Shown piece by piece: positions 41,991 through 54,340 of a stretch of DNA of 64,000 nucleotides. The translations under genes and the position numbers were made by a program. Each line of letters opens with the position of its first letter. Position 1 is the stretch's first letter. The notes under the pieces were generated by a model. It was not told where the DNA came from. It made no database searches and worked only from the letters and a program-made list of their open reading frames with translations. The stretch is from assembly GCA_951213105.1 (NCBI GenBank), contig OX578136.1, positions 157,433,178 to 157,497,177 of the forward strand, read 5' to 3'. This DNA is from Amaurobius ferox (taxonomy: Eukaryota; Arthropoda; Arachnida; Araneae; Amaurobiidae).

Positions 41991-43144
41991 ATATTTGTTA
42001 TATAAAAAGTTAATTTTGTTAAATTTCTACAAAAAATATGGTTCAGCATTTAACTGACTATTCCATAATGCCCTGTGTCATTTAAAGCCTTTTTGCAGTT
42101 GGAACTATGGGTCTACAACCAATTCAAAAAATCTTCCAGTGTTCGCTTTCTATGGGACACCTTGTATAATTGAATTTCGGATCCTGTTTTGAAAAGGTAA
42201 AAAAAAAAAAAAAAAAAAATCACCGATAAAGACTCCTAGCAGGATAATTAAATTAAAATTAGTGAAGACAGTTTTATTATTATCATAATAATTATTCGAG
42301 GGTAGCACGCGTTCCCACCCGAGACCTGACTATCGCAAGGGCATGCGGGGCAGCCCGTGTTAGAACTCGAGTTGTCACGTCTGTTCGTGTTAGAAGTTGT
42401 TTAATTTGGACCCCAAATTGAACAATTACAACATCGAAAAAATTCACGACTGCTTCCTGAAAATGAATTACGCCATCGGAATAGATTTGTCCAGAGAAAA
42501 GATTCAATTCGAAGATATATAACACAGCATTAATTCAATATCTAGATGTCAACTAAACTTAAAATGGTAAATTTTTTCATTAAACTTAGCCATTTTTCAT
42601 TTGCCCGACATAGTCTAGCGCTCACTTGAGCATTCAGGTCTAGGCTTGTTCACGTTGAAGAAGGAAATCCAAATATTCTCGATACATACGTTTGCTTACT
42701 TAACTGTATGTGCCCTACATTTGCAAACATGATCAAACTTGATCACTCCTACATGATCAAACTTGATCACTCTTATATAATCAAACTTCTTAGTATTAAC
42801 CAAAGTTTCATTGATAATTTAAAACAATATACCGATAGTTTGAATAAAATTAGAAATACCGGTTTTTAAATAATGTTTGTTCACTGTTTAAAGTAAAACC
42901 TACTCTTTTTTTTTTTTTGACTATGCTATAACGAAGTTTACGAAAATCTAATATCTATAGCTTACAATGAACTCTGATTTGTATCAATTCGTGATTTAGA
43001 AATTTCGGGGCTTTACATTCTATATTTTATATGAAATTAATCTATAAAACATTGAATGTAACGGAAAGCATTAATGTATGCATGCATGATGTTAGAAAAC
43101 ACAAAAGTCACCACGATTTTATACTTAGTAACTTTAAAAATGTA
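41991..43144. other. Unassigned noncoding stretch
   Basis: Contains a poly-A run (about 42200-42220) and a 77-codon minus-strand frame (42292-42525) with no domain I recognise; composition there is less AT-rich. Tandem TGATCAAACTTGATCACTC occurs near 42730-42770. Confidence 0.4.
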
Positions 43145-43740
43145 ACCGATACGGCCAGCACATGACTATCACTACTAGTGAATGTGAACTACTTTCGCAA
43201 CGAAATAAGGCACGTATAGGATCCATGATACAATGTTTTTGGCAGTTACAGTGAATGAACAAACACCACATAAATTGAAACTGGGCGCTTTATTCATACT
43301 TAGTGCATAATCCTCCTCGAAATGCAATGGACATTTAATAAATAACTCAAATAAATAACTGCACATTTGCGAATTTATTGACGTCGAAATACAGAACTAT
43401 TACAGTTGTGACGTCTGAAGCTAAGTATTATTTTGAAGATAGATTTTTTTTTTAATTCAATCGATTTTTTTTTGTGTTGGGGGAATATTTTCCGAACATT
43501 TGATTGCATTTAAAATCACTAAGGTTCCAGTATTCACTGATTGCAATAATTCGTACCAAATTATTTTCAAAACGCTTCATTCGTTCGTGAGATATCGCGA
43601 TCCTTGATTCACTGATACACAGACCTCACTTCAGAAACGTTCGATTTAAATTCAGGGATGCTTGACACGTGTGTTTCCGTCGAAAACTCGCATTCGAATT
43701 TTCGACCCAGTGACAATACATTATACTATGTATATAGGGA
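43145..43740 (+). mobile_element. TCGAAAA-palindrome MITE, shortened copy
   Basis: Begins CGGCCAGCACATGACTAT, like the start of the copies at 24603 and 50741. Ends TCGAAAACTCGCATTCGAAT then TTTCGACCC. Shorter than full copies, so internally deleted. Confidence 0.5.
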
Positions 43741-44837
43741 AAGAAGCAAAACATGAATGAAATTATGTTGCATCCTGAAGCATTCGCACGATTAAAGATT
43801 TCCACTACTAACACAATAAAGGTAAAACGCTTTCATGTTTCTGCATTAGCTCCATTATTTGACTTCCGGTGGGTATTCATGCCTTAGATACTATTGACAT
43901 GAATGAACAAATTCTAAAGATGCAGGTGTCATTAGATTGTTTACTACGCGAATTCAGACGGTTTTTGCTAGCATTTAAAAGAACAGAATTAGTTTTTCTA
44001 TAAAACATCCCGATTTTATTTTTGCCAGGATATTAAAGAACAGAATTAATCTTTTATGAAACATTCAGATTTATAGCGTATTAAAATTTGATGTAATGAA
44101 ACATCGCTTTACAATAGAGCTTGAATCTGTAATGTAATATTTCTAAGATCGTGAAATACAGAGAGTTAATTTAAGCCATATTCGTCGTTCTAAATAAATG
44201 TTACGTCTAGCATAAAAAGATATATTGTTCAAGACATATTTTACAGAATAGAATAATCACATTTAATAAACACGCCTTAAACAATGGCGTTTAACCGTAT
44301 CTCTGAAATCCTTAAACAAATGCATATAACATTCACAAGATTCAAAATTTACGTATAATTATTTTAATTAGGTTGAGCTACACGCCGAAAATAACAATCG
44401 CTCACATTTTAAATAAATTTTATTAGTGCCATCTGCAGGCTCTGATTATGACGTAAATTTACAAGGCCGGACCTTCGACTGCTCGATTTTAGGGAGCTCC
44501 AAATCATACTATAATTGTATCTTAAAACTTGCACTTTTTCTTAAGTTCTTGCATGACAGCCAAAAGTGTTTAAAGTTCATTTCATATAAAATAATGCGCA
44601 GGATTGTGCATAATGCCGGCCGTATTGCCCCAACTGACATTTCATGCTTTATATTTAAATTCTTCAATACAACTTGTATACATACTATTTGTATACATAC
44701 AACTTGTATACATACTGTCTGAAAAATTTAATGTCGTTCATGATAAATATATTTTTAAGTTGAAAATTGTGTAGCTGTCCTTAAAACTGCATGCACTTTT
44801 ATACCTAACACTCTAACTAACTCTTTATTACTTTCCC

Positions 44838-45133
44838 TATATACATAACGTATAAGGAAAGTATTGCGACGGGATCGAAAATTCGAATTCGAGTTTTCGA
44901 CAGGAGAGCACATTTCAAACATCCCTGATTACGAATCGAACATTTTTCAGGTAATGCGTGTGTGCGTGTGTGTCAGTCAGTGAGCCTGTGGAAACGATAA
45001 CTGACGAACAAATGGACCGATTCGAACGAAATTTGGTACAAAAATCACAATCCGTAAACACTGGAAGCCTATTCTTTTTATACGCAATCAAATGTTCAGA
45101 ACCCTCCTAAATTTGAAGTGATGTCTGTGTGTG
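44838..45133 (-). mobile_element. TCGAAAA-palindrome MITE, cut by the LTR element
   Basis: GTATTGCGACGGGATCGAAA then TTCGAATTCGAGTTTTCGAC, a TG tract and GAACGAAATTTGGTACAAAA. The match stops at about 45134, where the candidate LTR begins, so the retroelement probably inserted here. Confidence 0.55.
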
Positions 45134-46046
45134 TGTTGTGCCGAATTAAATTAATTCACCAAATGAAACCGTAATTAAGTCTCCCCCGCCCCGAAATGGA
45201 ATTCGGGCTTGGAAATTCTGGACCGTGCTCACCTGTTACCCTTTGAACGTGAAACATGGCAGGGGTCGCCAGAACAATGGATGTCGCGAACCCCGCGCCA
45301 CCAAGTCTGAAAAATTGACAGTTAAAAAGAAAGGCCAAGCTGGCATGAACCGCCTTGAGTGATCGCGTGAACGTGAGGGAAGTGTCCCCTAGACTTACTG
45401 GCACGAGTCTCCGGACAAATGAGACTCAAGGAAAATGACATCACGGATAGTAAAATCCAATAAAAAAAATAGAGAGAAAATTGTCCCCTCCTGGCTCCTT
45501 TTCTGAGAGCGACCGGAGCAGAATTTTCGAGGCAGATGAGATCTGATCTTCGACAAGAGAGCCTGTCTTTTTGGAAAAAAGAGTGCTTCTCGGGCATAGG
45601 CCTTGTACCCTTGTTTTTTTTAGCAGAAGTCGTCTGCGGAAATTCCTAAGTACGGGAACGGAAGAGAGATCGAGGGCCCTGTAGGACTCGATCCATATAG
45701 ACTACCACTAGTCTAGAATTTAGACCACCCGGGTCTAGAATTTGCAGTGACAGGACGTCACCGCATCGTGGACTTACGTCTGCTTCATCCCGAAGCTTCG
45801 CGAGATAGTTCATCTTGAAACCTCATCAGAGAATCACCTCTCACAGACTTTCCACGGGAAATTGATTTGGACATTTTCTTTGAACACGGCAGAGTGACCT
45901 CAGCGGACTATTCGCCTTACTTCAGATTTTGGTACCTTTGCGACCTAACCTGTATATTTACGAATTTCTCTAAGTCAATAAAGAATTGAAGTCACTCGAG
46001 ATTTATTTGGCTGTGACCGAAAACCCACGCTACCCACTACGCCACA
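45134..46046 (+). repeat. Candidate 5' LTR of the Ty3/gypsy element
   Basis: Opens TGTTGTGCCG at the MITE break and could end CTACGCCACA (46046), giving TG...CA ends. An AATAAA (45977-45982) lies near the 3' end. A plausible primer-binding site (TTGGTGGCAGATAAG) follows at about 46052. There is no second LTR in the window, so the ends are inferred. Two frames here (45156-45597) show no domain. Confidence 0.45.
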
Positions 46047-46164
46047 GCCATTTTGGTGGCAGATAAGTTGGATAAATTAGTCGTCAATTTAAAGACGACA
46101 GGCCCACACTTCATCAAGAAGTTGAAGCAAGTCAACAGACCGGACCACGGCGGACTGGAGCTGT

Positions 46165-46313
46165 AGGACATCCCGTCCAAGAGTTTGAAAGGACATCCCG
46201 TCCAGGAGGTTTAAGAGGACATCCCGTCCAGGAGGTTTAAGAGGACATCCCGTCCAGGAGGTTTAAGAGGACATCCCGTCCAGGAGGTTTAAGAGGGCAT
46301 CCCGTCCAGGAGT
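46165..46313 (+). repeat. 26-bp minisatellite in the retroelement leader
   Basis: Six units of AGGACATCCCGTCCAGGAGG plus TTTAAG, the first slightly diverged, between the candidate primer site and gag. Confidence 0.95.
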
Positions 46314-47177
46314 GAGTGCCACATCCCTTCCGAAACCGTTGCGAGTCGTCCTGTGCTGAATGGTTACGTCAGAGGAGACTACATCATAATTGAGCTGAGT
46401 GACATCGACGCAGAACGAGGGTCGTCAGACAAGGTAAGCCTGACTCATTCTTTAGAGGCAAACAAAATTTTGGTAGAAAAATATTAATTTGTAATTTGTG
46501 AAAAATAGCTAAATTAATTAAGAACCAGATTAAATTGTTGTATGTGCGTAACTGTCAAACGGTATGCAAGTCTGGGTTCTGTGAAGGATGTTGAGTAAAT
46601 ATTAAGTTATTTAAATCACGTAAATTAAGGGAAAGGAAATTTTTAGGATATTCCAGTTTAGTAAACTACTTTTTGGAAAAGTGTTGTTATATATGTCTTA
46701 CATTAAGTCATTTTAATGCCATACAATCATATTGCATAGTGTTGGAAGTTGCATTTAAACTTATCTAAATTGGGGCACAAGAGTCCGAATTATTATTATT
46801 GAATGACCAAGATAAAACCTGTTGGGAAGTGTTATTGCAACTAAGAGCTTTCTTCAATGTAAACTGTATAACCATTGCTAGTCAGTAAGGAGATAGGCAT
46901 TGTGTGTTATAATCTTTAAAGGCTTAGGGCTGTTGGGGGTAGTTAAGCCGTGCTAGACCCACCCCAGGCAGTTGCGATTGAAAGGAATTCTCCCCTTTTT
47001 CGGCTGAAAGTCTTATGGTTAAGCTGGGAAGTAGGGAAGAGGGATTAGTGTATTGTGAGAGAAATTATGGTGTACTGTGTATATTGACTTTTAGAAAGGG
47101 ACGTTTCAGAAACTAGATTGTTGTTATAATTAAAGCATCGTGTTAGTGACTCCCCGTGAATTCACGAATTAGGTGAG

Positions 47178-48440
47178 ATGGTGTTTCTAAAATGGCATAG
47201 AAAAACTGATCTTCAAAGCCTCGTTGTGGAACTAGGTCTAGAGTTGGGAGATGACGAGAAAATAATCGACCTTGTAAAAAAAATTTAAGAGAGTCCAGAT
47301 TTTGACGAACCAGGTGTTAAGGCCATGTTAGAGACGATTATGGAGGAACGACATGAATCCAGGGAATCGGAATCAGAAAAAATAAGAGAGGAACGGACAT
47401 ACGAACTTGAGAGGTTACGTTTGGCTCAAAGTGGGGAGACGATTAGCTTGGCCTCGGCGAGTCACGAGGGCGCGAGACCCCCTGAAAATCTAAAATCTGT
47501 GATGCAGAAATATAAACCCGAAAAGTCGGATATGGCTCTATTATTTGAGCGTCAAGCTCGTAAGAATGGGATCGATAAGGAAGAGTGGGTAACTCAATTA
47601 TTTAGTTTGATACCGATTGAGATCGCCAAAATTATAATTAGAGAGCCCGAAGATAAAATCGATGACTATGAGCATATTAAGTCGGTACTGATGGAAAGGT
47701 TTAAACTTAACTCAGAGACCCTTAGGACCAAATTCCAAACGCACAAAAAACGGGAAGGACAGCTCTGGAAAGACCTCGTTTTTGAGTTACGGGCATATCT
47801 CGAAAGATGGTTAAGAGAAATAGAGGTCCAGGATTTTTGATTCTTTAAAAGAATTGATGGTGGCGGACCAATTAAAAAGATGCGTGTCGGCCGAAGTGAA
47901 AGAACACTTCATCGATAATTGGGGGAAAGTTAACAGACCAAGCAAACTAGCGAAGAAATTAGATGATTACGAGGCATCTAGACGTTTTCTAAAGAAACCC
48001 CAAATTTTTAAACCTCCCGAAAGGAAATTTGTAGACCGCTCAAAAACAACCGAAAAAACCCAAGTTGGGAAAAGGGTGAAGGTAAATAGAATCGGGTCTA
48101 AAAATGGGTCGAGTGCTAACCAGACAAATAACGATTGGAGAACGATGGAATTCGAGCGAAAGAAAAGTGTAACTTGCTATCTGTGCCGGAAAATCGGACA
48201 CATCAGCACGAACTGTACCGAATCAAAAAGAGGCGCGGAGATTATAAATAATCTAGAGACGACCGGCCATTTTAATACGTCGTTTAAACCCTATTTAAGC
48301 CGGGCGAAAGTGAATTCCATAGATACGCTTGTACTCCGTGACAGCGGAAGTAGCATAGATCTTGCGTCCATCAATTTAGTAAAACCTGAAGACTTTACAG
48401 GGGGAGACCGTGTGAGTAAAGCAACCCTTAGGAAATGATT
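47178..48440 (+). pseudogene. Ty3/gypsy gag and start of protease, with a stop and a frameshift
   Basis: Gag would form the retroelement particle. ATG at 47178 opens MVFLKWHRKTDLQSLV; a TAA at 47286 breaks it, and the same frame continues (VKAMLETIMEERHESRESE). A one-base frameshift near 47838 moves it to the next frame (SLKELMVADQLKRCV). A CCHC zinc knuckle follows (CYLCRKIGHISTNC). Then comes the protease active-site motif LVLRDSGSSIDLASI (DSG). The frame is lost again at about 48430, after which protease-like sequence continues in another frame (MCLPLARVILESTEV). Decayed, not functional. Confidence 0.85.
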
Positions 48441-48699
48441 TTATGTGTTTACCGCTAGCCCGTGTGATTTTGGAAAGCACTGAAGTCAGAACCATTCAGA
48501 CCAAAGCAGCCATCGTGGGCAAATCAGTAGAAATGAGTCACTACCTGTTGGGGAACTCAAGTCAGGAATTGATCGACTCAAGTAAAGATAACCCCAAAGA
48601 ATTAATGCTATGATTACGAGGAGTCAAAGCAAATCTAAAAAACGACCGAAGAACCAAAAGGGAGCGGGGAAATTGAAAATAAAGGGAATTCCGGGGGAA

Positions 48700-50304
48700 G
48701 ACTAGAGTTGATTGAGTCAGAACCCGCTAATGTAGAGGAAAATGAAGAATTAATAGAGGGGGAAGAAGAACCGATTGATTTACCTCCGGTTGAACCATAC
48801 CCTATGCAAGAATTAGTAAACGTAAACGCTACTGAATTCTTAGAGGAACAGAAAAATGCCCAAATTTAAAGTCTCTCTGGGGAAAAGTAGAGCAAAATAA
48901 AACGTCGGAATTTGCAATTGAACGCGAATTACTGTTCAGAAAATCGACAGATCGCCGAGGGTTAGTTAGGAAACAGCTGTTGATTCCCACTAAGTACAGA
49001 TCAAACATATTAAATCTTTGTCATGAAGGTTTTGGTTCGCACATGGGAACTACTAAGACCAAGGATAAACTTTTGAGACACTATTTTTGGCCTCAGTGGT
49101 TTAAAAACTTCGAAGAAATAATAAAAACTTGCGATGCATGTCAGCGAGTCGGGAAATCATTAGAGAAGAAAAAAGCTCCACTTGAACTTGTGCCTGTGAT
49201 TTCACAAATATTTTCAAAAATAAACATAGATACCGTAGGGCCGCTGCCGGTATCTTCGAAAAATAATAGGTATCTCCTAACTTGAATTGACATCGCCTCT
49301 AAATATCCTGAAGCTATACCCTTATCTACGGTAAGCTCGCAGAACGTAACGGATGCTCTGTTGCTGTTATTCAGTCGCATTGAGTACCCGAGGGAAGTCC
49401 AATTGGACAATGGAAGCTATTTCACTAGCAACTTGACTACGATGTTCTTCGAAATGTTCGGAGTGAAAACCACCCATAGTTCGATTTATCACCCCCAGTC
49501 AAATCCCGTCGAAAGATTTCACAGAACTATTAAAAGACTGTTGCTTGCAATGTGCACCGAAACCGGTACTGAATGGGAGCGACATTTGCCCTCAGTCTTG
49601 CTGGCATTACGCAATGTCATCCACGAATATACTGGATTTAGTCCGTCCGCGTTAGTTCACGGCAAGAATCTTCGAACGCCGGAGACGCTATTGTTCGAGC
49701 AGTGGGCGCGCGAGCCGTAGGATGACGTGATCACGGATTATGTATTTGACCTTTTAAACCGATTAAGGCATTGTCAACAGCTGGCTCCGGAAACGGAAAT
49801 AGATAAAAAAAAATACAACAAAAGGGGTATTATGATAGGGGATCAGTTAAAAGAGAGTTTAAGGCAGGGAATCAGGTTTTGGTTTTGGCGACACACCGGC
49901 TGAATAAATTAGCCGTTAAGTGGATAGGTCCCGGGAGTATTGAGAGACAATTATCCGAGACAAATTACACTGTAAGGATGCCAGGGAAATCTGAAAAGGT
50001 ACAAGTATACCACGTAAATTTGTTAAAACAGTACCACCAGCGCGTGGAGTGCGTGAATGTTTTAATAAGCGAAAATGTTGCAAAGGAAACAAAAGATTCG
50101 GAATTGGATATTTCATATCCCGTAGCTAATCCGAACATTTTTGACTTCGAGGAAAGCGTCAGAGACAGTGCGTTACGAGAAAAGTGCACTTCAGAACAGA
50201 TTGAAGAGTTGAAGAAGTTACTGAAATCGCATGGAAATCTATTTTCAAATGATCCAGTCAGAACGCATTTAATCGAGCACGATATCGAACTTATAAGCAA
50301 TAAA
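48700..50304 (+). pseudogene. Ty3/gypsy integrase followed by the start of reverse transcriptase, with stops
   Basis: Integrase would insert the cDNA. An HHCC zinc-binding domain (HEGFGSHMG, then CDACQRVGK) is followed by the catalytic core: Asp in IDIASKYPE, Asp in QLDNGSYFT, Glu in NPVERFHRTIKR. A GPY/F-like C-terminal module follows (KWIGPGSIERQLSETNYTVR, QVYHVNLLKQYH). The frame then runs directly into an RT N-terminal region (LLKSHGNLFSNDPVRTHLIE) and is cut at 50304 by a 10-kb insertion. Stops fall near 48868, 49283 and 49718, and there is a frameshift near 49880. Integrase lies upstream of RT, the reverse of the common gypsy order. Confidence 0.85.
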
Positions 50305-50455
50305 CGAGCGGATAAATAGCACCGGACCCACTCCGATTCGACCAACAAGGAACCACTACTGACGATGATGCGTTTGACGTAGCCGATGACGTTGGGTATA
50401 CGTTGATTCTGATTAGCGGAGTTTCTATTTAGCATTCGCGGCAAATTTAAGTTTC

Positions 50456-50746
50456 GTGAATCTTTTCTTTTTGAGAAATATGAATATTGTTCCAAAGCTT
50501 AAGGATGGACCAAACACTTCACAAGCCAAAAACTCACAGAAAACGGAAAAGTTTTCTAAAATGTGCAATTGCAAAAAGATATTTTCCAGAAAATCTACCT
50601 TTTACAGACATAAAAAAAAATGTTCACCAGTTGTTGAAAAAACAAATTATGTTTGTAAAGAAATAAATTGTAATTTTACAGCACTGAAGTCGGATGATTT
50701 TCGCAATCATTTGCACACTGTTCATGGTATGGAAGAAAAAATCTGA
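50456..50746 (+). CDS. Small C2H2-type zinc-finger ORF (96 codons)
   Basis: The first finger-like segment, CNCKKIFSRKSTFYRHKKKC, has Cys-x-Cys, His and Cys ligands. The second, YVCKEINCNFTALKSDDFRN then HLHTVHG, has Cys-x4-Cys and two His, close to a classic C2H2. The start could be Met1 or Met9 (MNIVPKLKDG). The stop overlaps the first bases of a MITE (TCTGATGTGGGC), so the original end may be lost. It lies about 150 bases inside the 10-kb insertion and could be the DNA-binding part of its transposase, a captured host fragment, or chance. The protein-like composition supports a real, perhaps truncated, coding sequence. Confidence 0.5.
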   Translation: MNLFFLRNMNIVPKLKDGPNTSQAKNSQKTEKFSKMCNCKKIFSRKSTFYRHKKKCSPVVEKTNYVCKEINCNFTALKSDDFRNHLHTVHGMEEKI

Positions 50747-51650
50747 TGTGGGCAACACATGACTTTCCTTATATAATGTAATGAATTTACTACTTTTACA
50801 GTAAAAAAATAGGTTTTTCTTATAGTAGATATTAATATTCTTTCCACGATATTGAATTTTCGACAATTAGTCGTCATTTTCATTGATTTAGCGTCATTTT
50901 TATCCATTTGGTGGGATTTTCGTTAATGTGGCAGCATTTCAAAAAGTCGCCAAGTTGGAGACATTCCGCCAAATTCGTCGCCAAAATCTCGCCAAGCGTT
51001 ATGCACTAAGAAATAAGTTATTCTTACAGCAGATAAATGACTATTGGCGTAAAAATACAAAAGTATTACTCAAACTATTTTTTTTCATGAATGGAACGAG
51101 CAAGATCCACGAGAATAATGTCGCCCAATTTATCGCATGGTATGACATATGAAAAGTGAACATGTTTCTCAATAGGAGTTTTTTTTTATTTTATATGATT
51201 TTTTGATAATTATTTTGAAAAATGTACAATATCTTGAGAACGGTTCATGTTAGCGTTCTAAAATTTATGTCAATCGTTTTCTAATGAAAAATTACATTAG
51301 AAATGTCTATTTGCGTAACTTTATTAGTGGTTTTAATTTTTTGACAATTTTTTCCATATTTCATTCGAAAATTTAGAGGGGTTTTGAACATTCGATTGCG
51401 TAGTAAAACAATAGGCTTACAGTGTTTATGGATTGTGATTTTTGTACCAAATTTGGTTCGAATCGGTCCATTCGTTCGTCAGTTATCGTCTCCACAGACT
51501 CACTGACACACACACACACACAGACATCACTTCAAAAATGTTTGATTCCTGATCAGGGATGCTTGAAACGTGCTCTCCCGTCGAAAACTCGAATTCGAAT
51601 TTTCGACACCGTCACAATACTTTCCTTATACATTATGTATATAAGGAACC
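50741..51650 (+). mobile_element. TCGAAAA-palindrome MITE, full copy
   Basis: Starts TCTGATGTGGGCAACACATG. Contains the motif CAATATCTTGAGAACGG (compare 24815), a CA tract, TCGAAAACTCGAATTCGAAT, and ends GTCACAATACTTTCCTTATA. Within it, 50868-51000 carries the TTGGCGAC-type repeat also seen at 62480-62610. Confidence 0.6.
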
Positions 51651-51722
51651 TTATATACATAATCATGTTTTATTACTTTCCTTATACATTATGTATATAA
51701 GGAAAGTAATAAAACATGATAA
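51640..51722. repeat. Two tandem copies of a short palindrome
   Basis: CTTTCCTTATACATTATGTA followed by TATAAGGAA occurs twice, at the end of the MITE. Confidence 0.85.
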
Positions 51723-51889
51723 TGATTTTCAAAATTATTCAGGTATGTTCACATTTTCATAACCTCTATTTCAATAAATTTTATTTATTGGTGAATAAAA
51801 TAAAATAGTTTCACCTAAAAATACAAAGAATGGATGAAATGCATGAGATTTTAAAATGTTACTATGTAAGATGAATACAAGATATATCA

Positions 51890-52443
51890 TATTCTCATAG
51901 ATTAGAAGATATACCCATGCGTTTGTGGAAGATTTTCCGTACTTCGTACTACAAGCTACAACAATTTTTTCCAAAATAAAACAATGACATAATAAATTGA
52001 AACTATCAATAACCCCCAATAATATCAATAATAATAATGACCGTAACTGATATAATCCAGTCAAAAATGCAATATCAATTAAATTTATTTCATACGTATA
52101 CATATCTTTATTATTTAAATCGGAAAAGATTTAATAAAACTCTTCTGCTGCATAAACACATTGGATTTAAATCCATTGCTAAGAGACATAACATAATTTT
52201 CTTCAAATAAATTGGTGGAAGAAATATAGTCTGCATAATGCTATCTCTATGGAAGGTTTAATTGTTCGTTTTTATTTAATATCTTAATATTTAGACAACC
52301 CCTGGTCTTAGAAACTTGAAACATGTACTAAATTTTAAGTGGGGTTATTCCAATGTTACCCATAAAATTTCATTAAATTCGGTTCAGCCATTCTCCCGTG
52401 ATAATGAGACAGACAGACAGATTTTCAATTTCCTTTATATAGA
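51890..52443 (-). mobile_element. Helitron-like 5' end, left copy of a head-to-head pair
   Basis: On the minus strand it starts TCTATATAAAGGAAATTG at 52443, with CTGTCTGTCTGTCTC, a start common in arthropod Helitron-like repeats. Similarity to the + strand copy at 52821-53345 runs about 550 bp. The 3' end is not resolved. The 110-codon minus frame here (51771-52103) has no known domain. Confidence 0.5.
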
Positions 52444-52820
52444 TTATGCAATTGCTATGTCAAAAATATAAAATAACGTAAATATGCACATTACTGTAAA
52501 GTCTTGTGTAAATACAAATTTTAGTACATTCCTACATAAGCTGATAATGATATGCAAGAAAATAACAAAAATACAAAATTGAGTAAAATTTTTGAGTGGA
52601 TAACAATTTCTTCCTAGCTATTGACATATTTACATTTAGGCGAATGACGAAGGTCAAAGTACCTGGCCATTTAAAAAAAAAAAAAACATATTTACATTTG
52701 TCAGCTGAAACATATCATTTATGAATGACTGATTCTGGATTAAAATTATCCAAATGTAGACTTTTAATAGATATAATGCAAGTTTACTAATTTTGCTTAT
52801 TTTCAATCTATTTCTCTAAA

Positions 52821-53345
52821 TCTATATAAATAAAATGGAAAATCTATCTGTATGTGTGTCTCATCATCATGGGAGAACAACTGAACCGAATTTAAATGAA
52901 ATTTTGTAGATAGCCTTGAAATATCCTGACTTAAAATTTAGTCCATGTTTTGAGTTTCTAAGACCAGGGGTTGCCCAGATATTAATTAAAAACGAACAAT
53001 TAAACCTTTCATATAACATTAAGCAGATGATATTTTTTCCGCCAATTTGTTTGAAGAAGATTTTATCATGTCGTTTAGCAACAAATTTAAATCCAATTTG
53101 TTTATACGGCAGGTGATTTTTATTAAATCCTTTCCGATTTAAATAATAAATATATATATATAAAATAAATTTCACCGATATTGCATTTTTGACAGGATTA
53201 TATCACTTATGGTCTTCAGGTTTAAACATTATTGATATTTTCAGTTTATTATGTCATTGTTTTATTTTTGCAAAAATTTTTGAAACTCATATATTGTGCG
53301 TAACACCGAGTAATCTTCTACAAATGCATGGGTATATCTTCTGCC
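52821..53345 (+). mobile_element. Helitron-like 5' end, right copy of a head-to-head pair
   Basis: Starts TCTATATAAATAAAATGG next to host A, then GTGTGTCTCATCATCATGG. Shares AAATTTAGTCC, TCTAAGACCAGGGGTTG and GCATGGGTATATCTTC with the inverted copy. A third, partial copy of its far part is at 59430-59530. Confidence 0.5.
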
Positions 53346-53994
53346 AGGGTTATTTTAAATGAAAAATACGCAAAACAATAAAAAGCCTTGAAAAGTAAGG
53401 GGGCCTGCCCCCCCCTCCCCCAAAGCATATGTTGGGTTATACTTTTGGATATTTAACAATTTTAGGAGTTTTGCTTTTGTTTAAACGTGTTCAGGGGTCT
53501 TATTTACATAGTCACTCTTCATTTTCCAATTGTTTAGGTTTTGATATTCTTCTGTTCCAAATAGGTTCTATTCCATAGGTTTTGTGTTAAAAACGGCGAA
53601 AGTTCATTCTTTTTAGGTCTTAGCAATTTAAATTTATTTAAATTCGCTAATTTGCAATTCCATTTATTGCCCTTTTTATTCCCTTTAATTTGATTCCAAA
53701 TTTATTGCTCTCAGTTAAAAATTCGTTAATTCATTGCAATTTTTCAGTTTTATTCTATTTTCAGCTTTTTAAATATTTCAGAATCGTCCATATTTAAATT
53801 ATTGCCGAATTCGTATATTTCCAAATCGTTTCACTTCATTTCTTTTTAATTTTCGTCTGCTTTGAAATTCCATTTCTCTTTTTTAAATTTCGAGTTTTTA
53901 ATTGGTTGACCGTAATATTAAAATCGTCTGTCATTAATTATTTTATCGTTCATCGATAATTTTGTTTACAATCTGTGGCAGCGATGTTTCGCAG

Positions 53995-54002
53995 TATATA
54001 AG
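53995..54002 (+). promoter_or_regulatory. TATA box in the 5' LTR
   Basis: TATATAAG, followed about 25 bases on by the pyrimidine-rich CGCTCTCTTCTC. The copy in the 3' LTR is at 57902-57909. Confidence 0.6.
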
Positions 54003-54340
54003 TAAAATCGCGCGATTTTTCGCTCTCTTCTCTTATTATTTTTGATTGGAACTGAAGATGTGATCAAGTGTTTTTAGCGCTTCGGCGCGAGCCGAAGTTC
54101 GAATTCGACAAGCGTTCTGAGGAACGAAAGTTTTTTTTTATTATTCCCGGCCCATTAATTGTGCTCTGTTTATTTATTATTCCTGCCATGGAGGCGAGTC
54201 TTAATCTATACATTCAAGAGCTTCTGACAGTGTTACGTCTGATGGCAGAGAGTTGTTGTGTCTATAAGGACTGGATGTTTTGAACTCCTGCCTCTTCAGT
54301 CTTGCTAATTAGTTTCCTGTCTGCTAAATGTTGATCCAAG

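Noticed and set aside
45156..45597. Minus-strand ORFs
   Set aside because: They lie antisense in the candidate LTR and show no domain.
49965..50495. 176-codon minus-strand ORF
   Set aside because: It is antisense to the integrase/RT region and crosses the insertion boundary, so it is a shadow frame.
44838..51722. A single 6.9-kb transposon bounded by the inverted TCGAAAA motifs
   Set aside because: The right motif belongs to a full MITE inside the 10-kb insertion, and the left one to a separate copy cut by the LTR, so they are independent.
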